Notes: a model not told the origin generated them from the letters alone. A stretch of 42,097 nucleotides of DNA from Bacteroidota bacterium (GCA_016718875.1 JADKBL010000036.1:1-42097); one strand, 5' to 3'; shown: positions 1-8,690, counted from the first letter of the stretch. A program made the numbers and translations.

Positions 1-213
1 GAGATCATTGATCATGATACTGATCCGGAAGCCACAGTATGTAAAAAGCGTGATATCAGTATAACATTCGATGACGGAACAGTAAAAACGGTATCTGAGC
101 TGATAGGCGATTCGGTAGCGGATATCAAAACACTCTTCGATTCACTTCATGATGTCTATTTTGCAGCCTATATTGTTGACTGGATTGCATACGATATTTA
201 TTACGAGAGATAA
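1..213 (+). CDS. C-terminal end of an unknown protein (partial)
   Basis: An open frame enters from the left edge and ends at TAA 211-213, giving 70 visible residues. The visible part is acidic, with a stretch reading ITFDDGTVKTVSEL followed by a hydrophobic/aromatic end (AAYIVDWIAYDIYYER). I see no cysteine motif, membrane segment or domain that I recognise. The frame has the codon use of its neighbours and is followed at 277-317 by a strong terminator, so it is very likely the true 3' end of a gene and not a chance frame. No function can be assigned from this fragment. Confidence 0.6.
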   Translation, partial: EIIDHDTDPEATVCKKRDISITFDDGTVKTVSELIGDSVADIKTLFDSLHDVYFAAYIVDWIAYDIYYER

Positions 214-276
214 TATAAAAGATATTTAAGACTTAGGTTTTTTTTCATAGGTTAGTTTTTAGGGTTAGTTAAAGAT

Positions 277-317
277 TCTTCCGCTGCATGTACCTCATGT
301 ATGCGGAAGATTTTTTT
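277..317 (+). terminator. Intrinsic terminator after the left-edge gene
   Basis: TCTTCCGC at 277-284 pairs with GCGGAAGA at 303-310. The stem continues inward (TGCATG with CATGTA, one bulge) to a 5-nt loop at 291-295, and seven T follow at 311-317. It separates the left-edge gene from the LytTR regulator. Confidence 0.85.
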
Positions 318-334
318 CTGTAGATATTTTAAGA

Positions 335-342
335 TAAATTTG
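335..342 (+). promoter_or_regulatory. Candidate Bacteroidota -7 box for the LytTR gene
   Basis: TAAATTTG fits the Bacteroidota TAnnTTTG -7 consensus and lies 18 nt upstream of the ATG at 361. The expected -33 region falls in the T-rich tail of the preceding terminator (TTTTCTG). A start at about 349 would give a very short leader. Confidence 0.4.
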
Positions 343-360
343 GCATCAGATATTTAAGTG

Positions 361-1080
361 ATGCAGATAAGGTGTGTTGCAATAGATGATGAACCTTTAG
401 CTCTTAAGCAGATCGGCGCCTACATTGAAAAAACGCCTTTTCTTGAACTGGCAGCATTGTGCAACAGCGCAATTGACGCACTTGAATTTATCTCGTCTGA
501 TAAGGCAGATCTTGTCTTTGTTGATATTAATATGCCTGATCTGAACGGAATGGATTTCGTTAAATCGCTTAAGGAAAAACCCGGGATAATTTTTACAACT
601 GCATATAGCGAGTATGCCCTTGACGGCTTTAAGGTAGATGCCATCGATTATCTGCTCAAGCCAATCGGCTACAATGATTTTTTAAGGGCTGTTAATAAGG
701 CAAAGCTGCTTTTAGGTAATATTGAACAAAACAGAGATACTGCAAAAGCATCATCTGATCATCTTTTTGTAAAATCGGAGTATAAAATCATGCGGATCGA
801 ACTCTCTGATATCAAGTATATTGAGAGTATGCATGAATATGTAAGGATCCATCTGGCGAATGAAAAGCCTGTGATGACCCTTTTGAGTATGAAGACAATA
901 GAGGAACAGCTGCCTAAGGAAAAGTTTATGCGGGTTCACCGTTCATATATAGTGAACAAGGAGAAAATAAAAGTTGTTGAGAGGAACAGGATAATCTTCG
1001 ACAATAATGTTTACATCCCTGTAAGCGATCAGTACAAAACTGTATTTCAGGAGTTCATCAACAGGAATTTTCTTATCTGA
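361..1080 (+). CDS. LytTR-family response regulator
   Basis: Two-component response regulator of the LytR/AlgR (BtsR-like) type that binds DNA through a LytTR domain. An N-terminal receiver domain (about residues 1-120) has the acidic pair D9-D10, the phospho-acceptor D55 in DLVFVDINMPD, and the conserved Lys in DYLLKP. A C-terminal LytTR domain (about 135-238) begins HLFVKSEYKIMRI and contains the typical IKYIES and FMRVHRSYIVN segments. At 239 residues it has the usual family length. A GTG directly before the ATG (358) is an alternative start. These regulators are normally encoded beside a histidine kinase of the LytS/YehU type, but none is adjacent here. The only kinase in the window (10257-12194) is 9 kb away and of another type, so the partner is unknown. 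Confidence 0.93.
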   Translation: MQIRCVAIDDEPLALKQIGAYIEKTPFLELAALCNSAIDALEFISSDKADLVFVDINMPDLNGMDFVKSLKEKPGIIFTTAYSEYALDGFKVDAIDYLLKPIGYNDFLRAVNKAKLLLGNIEQNRDTAKASSDHLFVKSEYKIMRIELSDIKYIESMHEYVRIHLANEKPVMTLLSMKTIEEQLPKEKFMRVHRSYIVNKEKIKVVERNRIIFDNNVYIPVSDQYKTVFQEFINRNFLI

Positions 1081-1349
1081 CTTTTCATTCCGTACATCTG
1101 TTTTAGCTTCTCGTACATTAAAAACCACTGTTAGTACAAATCATCCTAAAAGGTTGATATTAAATCATAAAAGGTCTTATTTTTGAAATTGGAAATAAGT
1201 TTAGTGTTAAAAAAGGACTTATTTGAAGTTAGTCACTTTTCGTTCTTTATAATATCCTTCTTGCGTTCCGGAGTTCCCGTTCCCTTTATCCCCATAACTC
1301 CGGGACTAAGTTTCCCCCTTCAAATTATATATTTCGCACAGAAATCGTA

Positions 1350-1375
1350 AACCTCCTGAAGGGGGTTCTTTTTTT
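1350..1375 (+). terminator. Intrinsic terminator
   Basis: Stem AACCTCC (1350-1356), loop TGAA, then GGGGGTT (1361-1367) with one G-U pair, followed by C and seven T (1369-1375). It lies 270 nt beyond the LytTR gene and is the nearest terminator for it. The CCCCCTT at 1314-1320 could form a competing longer stem with AAGGGGG at 1359-1365. Confidence 0.7.
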
Positions 1376-1412
1376 CTTGTATATTGCATATAAAACTTGC
1401 AAATTGCGAAGG

Positions 1413-1507
1413 GAAGTCAGAAGTCGGAAGTCCGAAGCCGGAAGTCGCGAGCCTTGATCTGATCTCCGGTCCCCGGTAGCCTGACACCTGACGCCAGTTG
1501 CCAGTTT
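1413..1507. repeat. Degenerate tandem heptamer array
   Basis: Five consecutive 7-nt units of the form GAAGTCN (1413-1447, one with C for T) are followed by less regular sequence and then CCTGACA, CCTGACG, CCAGTTG, CCAGTTT (1480-1507), still in 7-nt phase. The array ends 37 nt before the start codon of the next gene. Confidence 0.8.
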
Positions 1508-1544
1508 GTACTTTAGATTAATATATTTAAACAAAGTTATTTAT

Positions 1545-2810
1545 ATGGAAAAAATCAATAATGGCAGACGTGATTTTCTGAGAAAATCCGCAGTTGCTGC
1601 CCTTGCTCTTACAGTAGTACCAAGACATGTTCTTGGAGGAACAGGTTATGCTGCTCCGAGTGATCAACTTACCAAAGGAATCATTGGTGTTGGCGGAATG
1701 GGACGAGGACATATTGAATATGAAGGAAGGCTGCTTGCTGCATGCGATGTTGACAAAAATCATCTTGAACAGGCAATTGCACAGGCAGGTGGTAACATAA
1801 CAGGTTATCACGATTTCAGGGAACTGCTGGCACGAACCGATATTGATGTGGTACATATAGCAACTCCTCCTCACTGGCATGGTATTATGGCAAAAATGGC
1901 AGCTGAAGCCGGTAAGGACATCTGGTGTGAAAAACCAATGGCAAGAACCATCGGCGAAGGCATCAAAGTGGTTGAAGCGGTACAGAAACACGGAAGAATG
2001 TTCAGACTGAATACCTGGTTCAGATTCAAAGATCAGTTTTATGGATTGGGTACAACAGTAAAACCTTTGAAAAAACTTGTTGACAGTGGCGCCCTTGGGT
2101 GGCCACTTAAAGTGACTGTTAGCGGGATAACCGGTTATGACTGGAAATTCTACTGGAGCGGAGAGCATAATTTAAAACCAATGGCAGTTCCGGCAGAACT
2201 TGATTATGATTTCTGGCTTGGACCGGCTCCATATAAACCATATAATCCTGAAAGGGTTCATTCTAAATTCAGGGGATACTGGGATTATGACGGCGGTGGT
2301 CTTGGTGATATGGGACAGCACTATCTTGATCCTGTGCAGTATATGCTTGGGAAGGATGATACAGGTCCGGTATCAATAGAAATTGATGCACCGCAGCAGC
2401 ATTTTGATGCTGTCGGATCGTGGAGGAGAATTACATATACCTATGCTGATGGCTGCCAGATAATTCTTGACGGTGAGAATCGTGACAAGGATGCAGCTTA
2501 CATTGAAGGACCGAAAGGGAAAGTTTATAAGGGATTCAGGTCGACTATACCTGATCTGGAGAAGCTGATCAATTCACTCCCTGATCCTGAACCACAGATT
2601 GGCACTTTCAGTGAGTCGGTTAAAACAAGGAAGAAATTTGCACTGAATGAGTCAAACGGACACAGGTCATGCTCTGTTGTGAACCTCGGAATTATTGCAC
2701 TGAGGCTTGGACGAAACCTTAAGTATGATCCTGTAAAACAGGAGTTTATTGATGATGAAGGTGCAAACAGGTTAATAAACCAGCCTATGCGCGGTCCATG
2801 GAAAATTTAG
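1545..2810 (+). CDS. Tat-exported Gfo/Idh/MocA-family oxidoreductase
   Basis: NAD(P)-dependent sugar oxidoreductase of the Gfo/Idh/MocA family, predicted to be exported folded with its cofactor. The start at 1545 gives a twin-arginine signal (NGRRDFLRKSA, residues 6-16, then a hydrophobic stretch to about 30). The Rossmann motif GVGGMG is at 48-53 and the family EKP motif at 129-131 (CEKPM), with the C-terminal substrate domain beyond about 160 (GGGLGDMGQHYLDP). Length 421 residues is typical. It lies 37 nt upstream of a DUF1080 protein. In Bacteroides, oxidoreductases of this family act with DUF1080 proteins by oxidising the sugar at C3 so the glycosidic bond can be cleaved by elimination. 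By inference this gene does the oxidation step here. The substrate is unknown. Confidence 0.9.
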   Translation: MEKINNGRRDFLRKSAVAALALTVVPRHVLGGTGYAAPSDQLTKGIIGVGGMGRGHIEYEGRLLAACDVDKNHLEQAIAQAGGNITGYHDFRELLARTDIDVVHIATPPHWHGIMAKMAAEAGKDIWCEKPMARTIGEGIKVVEAVQKHGRMFRLNTWFRFKDQFYGLGTTVKPLKKLVDSGALGWPLKVTVSGITGYDWKFYWSGEHNLKPMAVPAELDYDFWLGPAPYKPYNPERVHSKFRGYWDYDGGGLGDMGQHYLDPVQYMLGKDDTGPVSIEIDAPQQHFDAVGSWRRITYTYADGCQIILDGENRDKDAAYIEGPKGKVYKGFRSTIPDLEKLINSLPDPEPQIGTFSESVKTRKKFALNESNGHRSCSVVNLGIIALRLGRNLKYDPVKQEFIDDEGANRLINQPMRGPWKI

Positions 2811-2820
2811 GTATAATATG

Positions 2821-2852
2821 AATTTGAAAATTTGAAAATTTGAAAATATGAA
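2821..2852 (+). repeat. AATTTGAA octamer array forming the leader of the next gene
   Basis: Three exact copies of AATTTGAA (2821-2844) and a fourth variant copy AATATGAA (2845-2852). The variant copy contains the ATG start codon (2848) of the HEAT/DUF1080 gene, so the repeat occupies the whole ribosome-binding region. Confidence 0.85.
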
Positions 2853-3900
2853 GATCAATCGAATTATATTAATTGCATTCTCACTTCTTTTTGTTTCATT
2901 TTCTTCCTATTCCCAGGATAAAAGAACACTTGAAACAAAAGTGGCAGATTTGCTGGCACGCTTTCCGGCAAATGACCTTCAGATGACTGACAGGATGATG
3001 GGCGATATGCTTACACTTGGAGAACAGGGCTTGAAACAGATATGTGATAATATTGTCCCTGCAGGCACAGGTAACGATACTCCCCAGTGTTTTGCCATTG
3101 AATCAATGTCTAGATTCCTTTCACAAAAGGGGAAAGAGACAGAAAGACTGATGTGGGAGGGTTTGTGCATTAGTTATGTAAGCACAAAAAAGGATAATGG
3201 TGTCAAAGATTTTTTCATGAAGCAGCTCCAGATTGTGGGAGGATCCAAATCAGCTGAGTCAATGAAGGTTTATCTGACAGACAAGGAACTTTGTGAACCT
3301 GCTGCTGCTGTAATAATCAAGTCTGATCCAGCATCGGCTGAGATTATTTTTTCAGAAGCCCTGAAGAATCAGCAGATTCCATGTGCTGCTGTATTAATGA
3401 ATCACCTGGGTTCATTGGGATCGGACAAGGCTGTTAAAGAGTATATTACATGGGCATCTTCATCGGATGTCAATATAAAAGCATCTGCATATTATGCCCT
3501 TGCCATGAGTGGAAGTCCGGATGCAAATGCAGTTCTTTCAGCTGCAGCAAAAAATGCTTCTTACAAATGGGAACCTGCAGCTTCAGTTGAGTCTCTTCTG
3601 AAATATGCAGAAGTTGCAGGCAAAAAGGGTAATCTTAAAGCAAGTGATAAAATTTGCAAGCTGATAATGACAGAATGCGATGAGGAGACAAATATACAAT
3701 ACAAGACAATTGCTCTGAATATTTATGTTGGTAACCATGGCATTGATGCAATGAAAATATTGCAGACTGCAGCTGCCCATCCAAATAAAAAGTACCGGAA
3801 TGCTGCAATGCAGATATCCCTTAAAATTCAGGGCAGTGAGGCTGTGAAGAACTGGATTGCATACTTCCGAAAGCTATCCCGGCTGCTAAGCCTGAACTGA
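2848..3900 (+). CDS. HEAT-repeat/DUF1080 protein, N-terminal part (frameshifted)
   Basis: Secreted protein with an N-terminal Sec signal (to about residue 22, ending SYSQ) and then alpha-helical HEAT-like repeats (for example ADLLARF, AVKEYITWASSSDVNIKASAYYALAMSG). The frame stops at 3898-3900, but the HEAT pattern continues without interruption in the next frame from 3867: NWIAYF joins to PKAIPAAKPELINLFGKSG. One missing base in the CC at 3867-3868 accounts for this. The restored protein would run to 6257, about 1,136 residues: signal, HEAT array, two DUF1080 domains. HEAT repeats are protein-interaction scaffolds, so this half may position the catalytic half or a partner. Co-directional with the upstream oxidoreductase, 37 nt away. 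Confidence 0.85.
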   Translation: MKINRIILIAFSLLFVSFSSYSQDKRTLETKVADLLARFPANDLQMTDRMMGDMLTLGEQGLKQICDNIVPAGTGNDTPQCFAIESMSRFLSQKGKETERLMWEGLCISYVSTKKDNGVKDFFMKQLQIVGGSKSAESMKVYLTDKELCEPAAAVIIKSDPASAEIIFSEALKNQQIPCAAVLMNHLGSLGSDKAVKEYITWASSSDVNIKASAYYALAMSGSPDANAVLSAAAKNASYKWEPAASVESLLKYAEVAGKKGNLKASDKICKLIMTECDEETNIQYKTIALNIYVGNHGIDAMKILQTAAAHPNKKYRNAAMQISLKIQGSEAVKNWIAYFRKLSRLLSLN

Positions 3901-6257
3901 TAAATCTTTTCGGAAAAAGCGGCAATGAAGCTGCCATTCCTCTTGTTACTGCTTCACTTGCTGATTCTGATCAGGCAGTAAGAATCCAGTCGGCAGAGAC
4001 TTTGGTAAAACTCAGCGGAAAGAAGGCAATACCTTCACTTATTACATATCTGATGAAGTTCAGTGATGATCAGGACCAGGAGGCTGCTAAAACAGCTTTG
4101 ATGACTGTGCTTGATAATGAAACAATACCCAATCTGTTAACAGTTCTGAAAGATGGTGATGCTTCGGCAAAGAAAAGCGCTATTGAGCTGCTGGCATGGA
4201 ACAGGGATAACCAGTATTTCCCTCTGGTTGTGCAATATACTTCATCAGCTGACAGGAAGGTTCAGTTTGCAGCAGTTCATGCCCTTCAGAGTCTTGCCGG
4301 GAAAAATGACCAGGGACAATTGATTGAGCTTCTTAAAGGTGCCTCAGAACCCGTTATGATATCAGAGCTTCAGCTTGCATTGGCAGTTGCAGCTCTTAAG
4401 AATCCCGACACTGAAACCCGTTCAGAGCTGTTACTGAAAGCAATAAATAACAATGAACAGGGCAATTCTTTTAAGGTCAAAATTATCCCGGTATTAGCCA
4501 GGACAGGTGGAAGAGAAGCCTTACAACTTGTAAGCAAAGAGTTTGGCAGCGGAAATCAGGAAATGAAATCTGCATGTTTTAATGCCCTTATTAACTGGAA
4601 CGATCATACTGCCTCCTCTTCACTTTATGATATATGTGCATCAGGAATCAAATCATATGAGGATCCTGCATTTGCAGGTTATATTAAGCAGATCAGGAGT
4701 GCTAAGATTTCCGATGATCAGAAATTATTGCTCCTCAGGAAAATTATGCCATTTGCCAAGTCACCTGATAAAAAGAACAGTGTTATAACTGAAGCCGGAA
4801 GACTAAAGACCTATCCTGCTCTCTTCTTTACCGGAAGGCATCTGGATGATCCTGCCCTTTCGGCTCAGGCAGCGAAAGCTGTTATGGGCATCGCTCTTCC
4901 GGCATCAGGTTCTACTACAGGTCTATATGGAAAAATAGTTAGGGAAGTACTGATTAAAGCATCAACAAAACTGAAGGGTGCTGAAAGTGAATATGAAAAA
5001 GAGCAGATAAACAAATATATTGCCTCAATGCCAACTGACGAAGGTTTCGTTTCAATGTTCAATGGAAAGGATCTCAGCGGATGGCAGGGACTTGTGGAAA
5101 ATCCTGCAGCAAGGGCTAAGATGAAACCGGCTGATCTGGCAAAAAAACAGGCAGTCGCTGATAAAAAAGTTCCACTTAACTGGAGTGTCAGAGATGGAAT
5201 GATATGGTTTACCGGCAATGGTGAAAATCTCTGTTCAGTTAAGGAATATGGTGATTTTGAGATGATTGTAGATTGGATGATCTCAAAGAAAGGCGACAGC
5301 GGCATATACCTGAGGGGATCTCCACAGGTTCAGATCTGGGATCCTTCAAGGGTTGATGTTGGTGCACAGGTAGGAAGCGGCGGATTATACAATAACCAGA
5401 GAAATCCATCAAAGCCTCTTAAGTTTTCCGATAACCCTGTTGGCGACTGGAATACCTTCAGGATATTAATGATTGGTGAGAAGGTTTCTGTCTGGCTCAA
5501 TGGGGAAATTGTTGTTGATAATGTTACCCTTGAAAACTACTGGGACAGAAATATTCCTATATTCCCTAAAGGTTCGATTGAACTGCAGGCACACGGCACT
5601 GATCTTGCTTTCATGGATATATATGTAAGGGAAATCAGTGACAGAGAATACAATCTGACTGCTGAGGAAAAGGCAGAAGGATTTGTTTCCCTTTTCAACG
5701 GAAGAAATCTCGACAGCTGGGTTGGAAACAAGACTTCATACGTTCCTGAAGATGGTAATATTGTGGTTAAAGCTGGCGACGGATCAGGAGGAAACCTGTA
5801 TGCGGAGAAGGAGTATGCAGATTTTATTTTCAGGTTTGAATTCCAACTTACACCTGGAGCAAATAACGGACTGGGTATAAGAGCACCACTTACAGGAGAT
5901 GCTGCTTATTCCGGAATGGAACTTCAGATACTGGATGATACAGCCCCTGTTTATGCTAATCTTCAGCCTTACCAGTATCATGGTTCTGTATATGGTGTCA
6001 TTCCTTCAAAGCGAGGATTCCAGAAACCGGTTGGTGAATGGAATTATGAAGAGGTCAGGGTGCAGGGTACAAGAATAACAATCACTCTTAATGGAACAGT
6101 TATCGTTGATGGAGATATAGCAGGTCCGAGAGATAATGGCACAATGGACCATAAGGATCATCCGGGACTTAAGAATACCACAGGTCATATAGGATTTCTT
6201 GGCCACGGATCGGAACTTAAATTCAGAAACATTAGAATTAAAGATCTGTCAAAATAG
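3867..6257 (+). CDS. HEAT-repeat/DUF1080 protein, C-terminal part with two DUF1080 domains
   Basis: Continuation of the preceding gene after a one-base deletion. The frame is open from before 3867, and a TTG at 4002 is the first possible internal start. HEAT repeats (LADSDQAVRIQSAETLVKLS and onward) run to about nt 5030. Two tandem DUF1080 domains follow, each opening with the family signature: EGFVSMFNGKDLSGWQG (nt 5041) and EGFVSLFNGRNLDSWVG (nt 5680). Both contain the family's GxxxNWNxxRI-like segments (VGDWNTFRI, VGEWNYEEVRV). DUF1080 proteins are concanavalin-like beta-sandwiches, and several have been shown to cleave 3-keto-glycosides. With the Tat oxidoreductase upstream, an oxidative glycosidase role is the best inference. 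The two domains differ in sequence and may differ in substrate. Confidence 0.85.
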   Translation, partial: PKAIPAAKPELINLFGKSGNEAAIPLVTASLADSDQAVRIQSAETLVKLSGKKAIPSLITYLMKFSDDQDQEAAKTALMTVLDNETIPNLLTVLKDGDASAKKSAIELLAWNRDNQYFPLVVQYTSSADRKVQFAAVHALQSLAGKNDQGQLIELLKGASEPVMISELQLALAVAALKNPDTETRSELLLKAINNNEQGNSFKVKIIPVLARTGGREALQLVSKEFGSGNQEMKSACFNALINWNDHTASSSLYDICASGIKSYEDPAFAGYIKQIRSAKISDDQKLLLLRKIMPFAKSPDKKNSVITEAGRLKTYPALFFTGRHLDDPALSAQAAKAVMGIALPASGSTTGLYGKIVREVLIKASTKLKGAESEYEKEQINKYIASMPTDEGFVSMFNGKDLSGWQGLVENPAARAKMKPADLAKKQAVADKKVPLNWSVRDGMIWFTGNGENLCSVKEYGDFEMIVDWMISKKGDSGIYLRGSPQVQIWDPSRVDVGAQVGSGGLYNNQRNPSKPLKFSDNPVGDWNTFRILMIGEKVSVWLNGEIVVDNVTLENYWDRNIPIFPKGSIELQAHGTDLAFMDIYVREISDREYNLTAEEKAEGFVSLFNGRNLDSWVGNKTSYVPEDGNIVVKAGDGSGGNLYAEKEYADFIFRFEFQLTPGANNGLGIRAPLTGDAAYSGMELQILDDTAPVYANLQPYQYHGSVYGVIPSKRGFQKPVGEWNYEEVRVQGTRITITLNGTVIVDGDIAGPRDNGTMDHKDHPGLKNTTGHIGFLGHGSELKFRNIRIKDLSK

Positions 6258-6266
6258 TGTTAATTA

Positions 6267-6386
6267 TTAACCACAGAGATCACAGAGGTAATTCACAAAG
6301 ATCACAAAGAATAATATAATATTTTCTTTGTGTCCTCTGTGTTATCCTGAGCCGGAGGCGAAGGACTTTGTGTTCTCTGTGGTTAA
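6267..6386. repeat. Palindromic intergenic element with AACCACAGAG ends, copy 1
   Basis: Perfect 12-bp terminal inverted repeats TTAACCACAGAG (6267-6278) and CTCTGTGGTTAA (6375-6386). The arms are built of degenerate CACAGAG/CACAAAG units, directly repeated on the left and inverted on the right. A GC-rich insert (CCTGAGCCGGAGGCGAAGGA, 6346-6365) sits in the right arm. It fills nearly all of the gap before the fucosidase gene. Related copies lie at 10108-10132 and 18135-18240. Confidence 0.85.
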
Positions 6387-6435
6387 AAAGGCTTTTTTAA
6401 AGGCAATAATTTAAATAACCCAATACTTTTGGAAG

Positions 6436-7881
6436 ATGAAAAAACTATTCCCCTTATCACTTATTCTGATTCTTCTTTTTTCCTGCAAACCGGCATCTCC
6501 ACCTGAACCAGTTGGTCCGGTTCCGACCGAAAGGCAACTTGCCTGGCATCAGCTTGAGTATTATATGTTCGTACATTTTACTGTTAATACTTTCACAGAC
6601 AAGGAGTGGGGCTATGGTGATGAGAAAGAGTCTGTTTTCAATCCCACCGCGATGGATTGCCGGCAATGGGCCAAAGTTGCCAAGGAGGCTGGTATGAAAG
6701 GAATCATAATAACTGCAAAACATCATGATGGCTTCTGCCTGTGGCCTTCGAAATACACCGAACATTCAGTTAAGAATTCGGTTTGGAAAGACGGAACAGG
6801 TGATGTAGTGCGTGAACTCAGGAAAGCCTGTGATGAATATGGATTGAAGATGGGAGTATATCTTTCACCATGGGACAGAAACAGTGCTGTTTACGGAACC
6901 CCGGAATATCTTACTTATTACAGGAACCAGCTTAATGAACTGCTTACTGAATATGGCGACATTTTTGAAGTATGGTTCGACGGAGCCAATGGGGGAGACG
7001 GATATTATGGCGGAGCCAGGGAGACAAGGAAAATCGACAATAAAACCTTTTACGACTGGCCGAATACTCATAAGATTGTAAGGGAGTTACAGCCTTCAGC
7101 AGTTATGTTCAGCGATGCTGGTCCGGATATAAGGTGGGTTGGCAATGAAAGCGGTATGGGAAGTCTTACAAACTGGTGTCTTCTTAAAAAAGATGAGATG
7201 TATCCCGGAGGGGATTTTGCAAAAATACTGGGTGAAGGTCATGAAGATGGCAAGCACTGGGTACCAGCAGAAGTTGATGTTTCGATTCGTCCGGGATGGT
7301 TTTATCATGCAACCCAGGACTCCCTTGTAAGGACCCCTGAGAATCTGCTGGAGCTTTATTATTCATCGGTTGGGCGAAACAGCAATCTATTGCTTAATGT
7401 ACCTCCCGACCGAAGAGGTCTTCTTAATGAAAAGGATGTTGAATCACTTCTTGCATTTAAAGAGCTCAGGACTAAAGAATTTGCCAGTGAAGTGGCAAAA
7501 GGTAAAAAGATAAATGCTTCCCATTGCAGGGGTAAAGGATTCCATTCATCAAACATAAATGATGGTGATCCTTCAACTTGCTGGTCAACAGATGATTCGC
7601 AGCTTACTGCTGACTTTACAATTGATCTTGGTGAACCGACTGAGGTCAACAGGATACTTGTTCAGGAGTATATACAACTGGGTCAGCGTGTTCAGGAATT
7701 CAGTGTGGATGCTCTTGTTGGAAGTGAATGGCAGAAAGTCACTGAGGGTACTACTATAGGTTACAAGATTATCAGGAAGTTTCCTGTAGTTAAAGCCTCA
7801 AAAATAAGGGTTACAATAAAAAGATCCAAGGCCTGTCCGGTGATATCAAATGTGGAGCTGTTCAGGTCCCCGGGTATGTGA
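6436..7881 (+). CDS. GH29 alpha-L-fucosidase lipoprotein with discoidin domain
   Basis: Exo-acting alpha-L-fucosidase, predicted to be anchored in the outer envelope. A lipoprotein signal has the lipobox LFSC with Cys17. The GH29 barrel covers about residues 30-350, with the substrate-binding AKHHDGF (94-100) and the nucleophile D182 in EVWFDGANG. The C-terminal 120 residues (VNRILVQEYIQLGQ..., AKGKKINASHCRGKG) form an F5/8 type C (discoidin) carbohydrate-binding domain, as is common in the GH29-B group. Length 481 is normal. It follows the DUF1080 gene by 178 nt on the same strand, separated by a palindromic repeat, so it may have its own promoter. Linkage preference cannot be read from the sequence. 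Confidence in the family is high and in the fucose specificity good. Confidence 0.93.
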   Translation: MKKLFPLSLILILLFSCKPASPPEPVGPVPTERQLAWHQLEYYMFVHFTVNTFTDKEWGYGDEKESVFNPTAMDCRQWAKVAKEAGMKGIIITAKHHDGFCLWPSKYTEHSVKNSVWKDGTGDVVRELRKACDEYGLKMGVYLSPWDRNSAVYGTPEYLTYYRNQLNELLTEYGDIFEVWFDGANGGDGYYGGARETRKIDNKTFYDWPNTHKIVRELQPSAVMFSDAGPDIRWVGNESGMGSLTNWCLLKKDEMYPGGDFAKILGEGHEDGKHWVPAEVDVSIRPGWFYHATQDSLVRTPENLLELYYSSVGRNSNLLLNVPPDRRGLLNEKDVESLLAFKELRTKEFASEVAKGKKINASHCRGKGFHSSNINDGDPSTCWSTDDSQLTADFTIDLGEPTEVNRILVQEYIQLGQRVQEFSVDALVGSEWQKVTEGTTIGYKIIRKFPVVKASKIRVTIKRSKACPVISNVELFRSPGM

Positions 7882-7904
7882 CTGGGAGACTGGGAGACTG
7901 GTGA
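7881..7904. repeat. ACTGGGAG octamer array
   Basis: ACTGGGAG twice (7881-7896) plus ACTGGTGA, beginning on the last base of the fucosidase stop codon. A shorter degenerate repeat (TAAGTCGC TAAGTCCT) follows at about 7914-7929. Related GGGAGACTGGGAGA sequence precedes the octamer array at 19418. Confidence 0.65.
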
Positions 7905-7934
7905 CAGCTCATTAAGTCGCTAAGTCCTTAATTA

Positions 7935-8579
7935 TTATTTCTTTGCAAATCCTACCGTTTGAGCAAGGATGATGTACTGATTAGATTTTAATCCCATTTC
8001 AACAGCCAGTTTTTCCTTTGGAATTGATCCTCTTACAACGCATCCGAGATTTGCTGATGCACAATAGAGGTATACATTCTGGGCAATAAATGCTGCATCG
8101 GAATATGACATGAACAGGTCAGAGTCATTAACCTTTACACCTTCTTTCTTTCCTGCTTTGCCCATATCTGCAACATATACAAGATTAAGTGCTGCATTAT
8201 TCACATAGCTCTGCGTTCCGGTAGTCTTCCGAAGATCTTTGCCGGCAATCAATTTAAGTGAATGGTTTTCAACAATATATAAGTATAGACCCGATTGCAT
8301 GGCAACATAGACATCTATCTCCTGGTAGTTCATTGCTGATGGGGCGGTTCTCTTTTTCTGGTCGGCTCTGTTAATACCGCATGCAGCCCACAAAAGGTCG
8401 GAAAGCTGTTGCTGGCTGAGGGTTTCATCTGTGAAGGAACGGGTTGTCTGTCTTTCACTCAACGCCTGCATAAGTGTTTTGCCACCTTTTTTGTCAGGTG
8501 CAGGCAGAGTAATATCCTGAGCGATAACACCGAAGCTTATCGAGAATATTGTAAGCGATGTAAGGATAATCTTTTTCAT
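7935..8579 (-). CDS. Secreted SagB/ThcOx-type nitroreductase-family protein
   Basis: FMN-dependent oxidoreductase fold of the nitroreductase superfamily, closest in look to SagB-type dehydrogenases. A Sec signal (residues 1-20, ending GVIAQ) directs it to the periplasm. Family landmarks are SERQTTRSFTDE (about 42-53, phosphate/FMN-binding Arg cluster), LSDLLWAACGINR (60-72), RTAPSAMNYQEIDVYVA (81-97) and DAAFIAQNVYLYCASANLGC (about 160-180). At 214 residues it is a complete single-domain member. It stands alone on the minus strand, convergent with the fucosidase gene and divergent from the SpmAB-like gene. The natural substrate of exported Bacteroidota members is not known. Family assignment is good, function open. 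Confidence 0.85.
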   Translation of the reverse strand: MKKIILTSLTIFSISFGVIAQDITLPAPDKKGGKTLMQALSERQTTRSFTDETLSQQQLSDLLWAACGINRADQKKRTAPSAMNYQEIDVYVAMQSGLYLYIVENHSLKLIAGKDLRKTTGTQSYVNNAALNLVYVADMGKAGKKEGVKVNDSDLFMSYSDAAFIAQNVYLYCASANLGCVVRGSIPKEKLAVEMGLKSNQYIILAQTVGFAKK

Positions 8580-8624
8580 GATACCAATGATTTTTGATTA
8601 ATCGACTTAGGATTTCTTGTAATA

Positions 8625-8632
8625 CAAATATA
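8625..8632 (-). promoter_or_regulatory. Candidate -7 box for the nitroreductase-like gene
   Basis: On the minus strand this reads TATATTTG, an exact match to TAnnTTTG, about 45 nt upstream of the ATG at 8579. The -33 region reads GTTTATTG, a poor match to TTTG at slightly short spacing. Confidence 0.35.
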
Positions 8633-8690
8633 AATGAAAGAGGATACAATAAACCCCTCAGATCATTCATTTAATGTTATTTAACAAAAA

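Larger units (their letters stand above)
1081..1544. other. Intergenic region of 464 nt: hairpins and heptamer array
   Basis: No credible gene. From left to right it holds AT-rich sequence (1081-1260), an inverted repeat CCGGAGTT/AACTCCGG (1268-1275 and 1296-1303, 20-nt loop), a terminator at 1350-1375, and a block of 7-nt repeats at 1413-1507. An open frame exists on the minus strand across the repeats, but it is low complexity and I do not consider it coding. Confidence 0.6.

Noticed and set aside
1325..1534. Minus-strand 69-residue open frame
   Set aside because: It is formed by the 7-nt repeat array and the terminator; its translation is low complexity with no ribosome site.
3860..3905. 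Programmed ribosomal frameshift in the HEAT/DUF1080 gene
   Set aside because: No slippery heptamer or downstream structure stands out, and five other unrelated genes show similar one-base breaks, so a sequence indel is the simpler reading.
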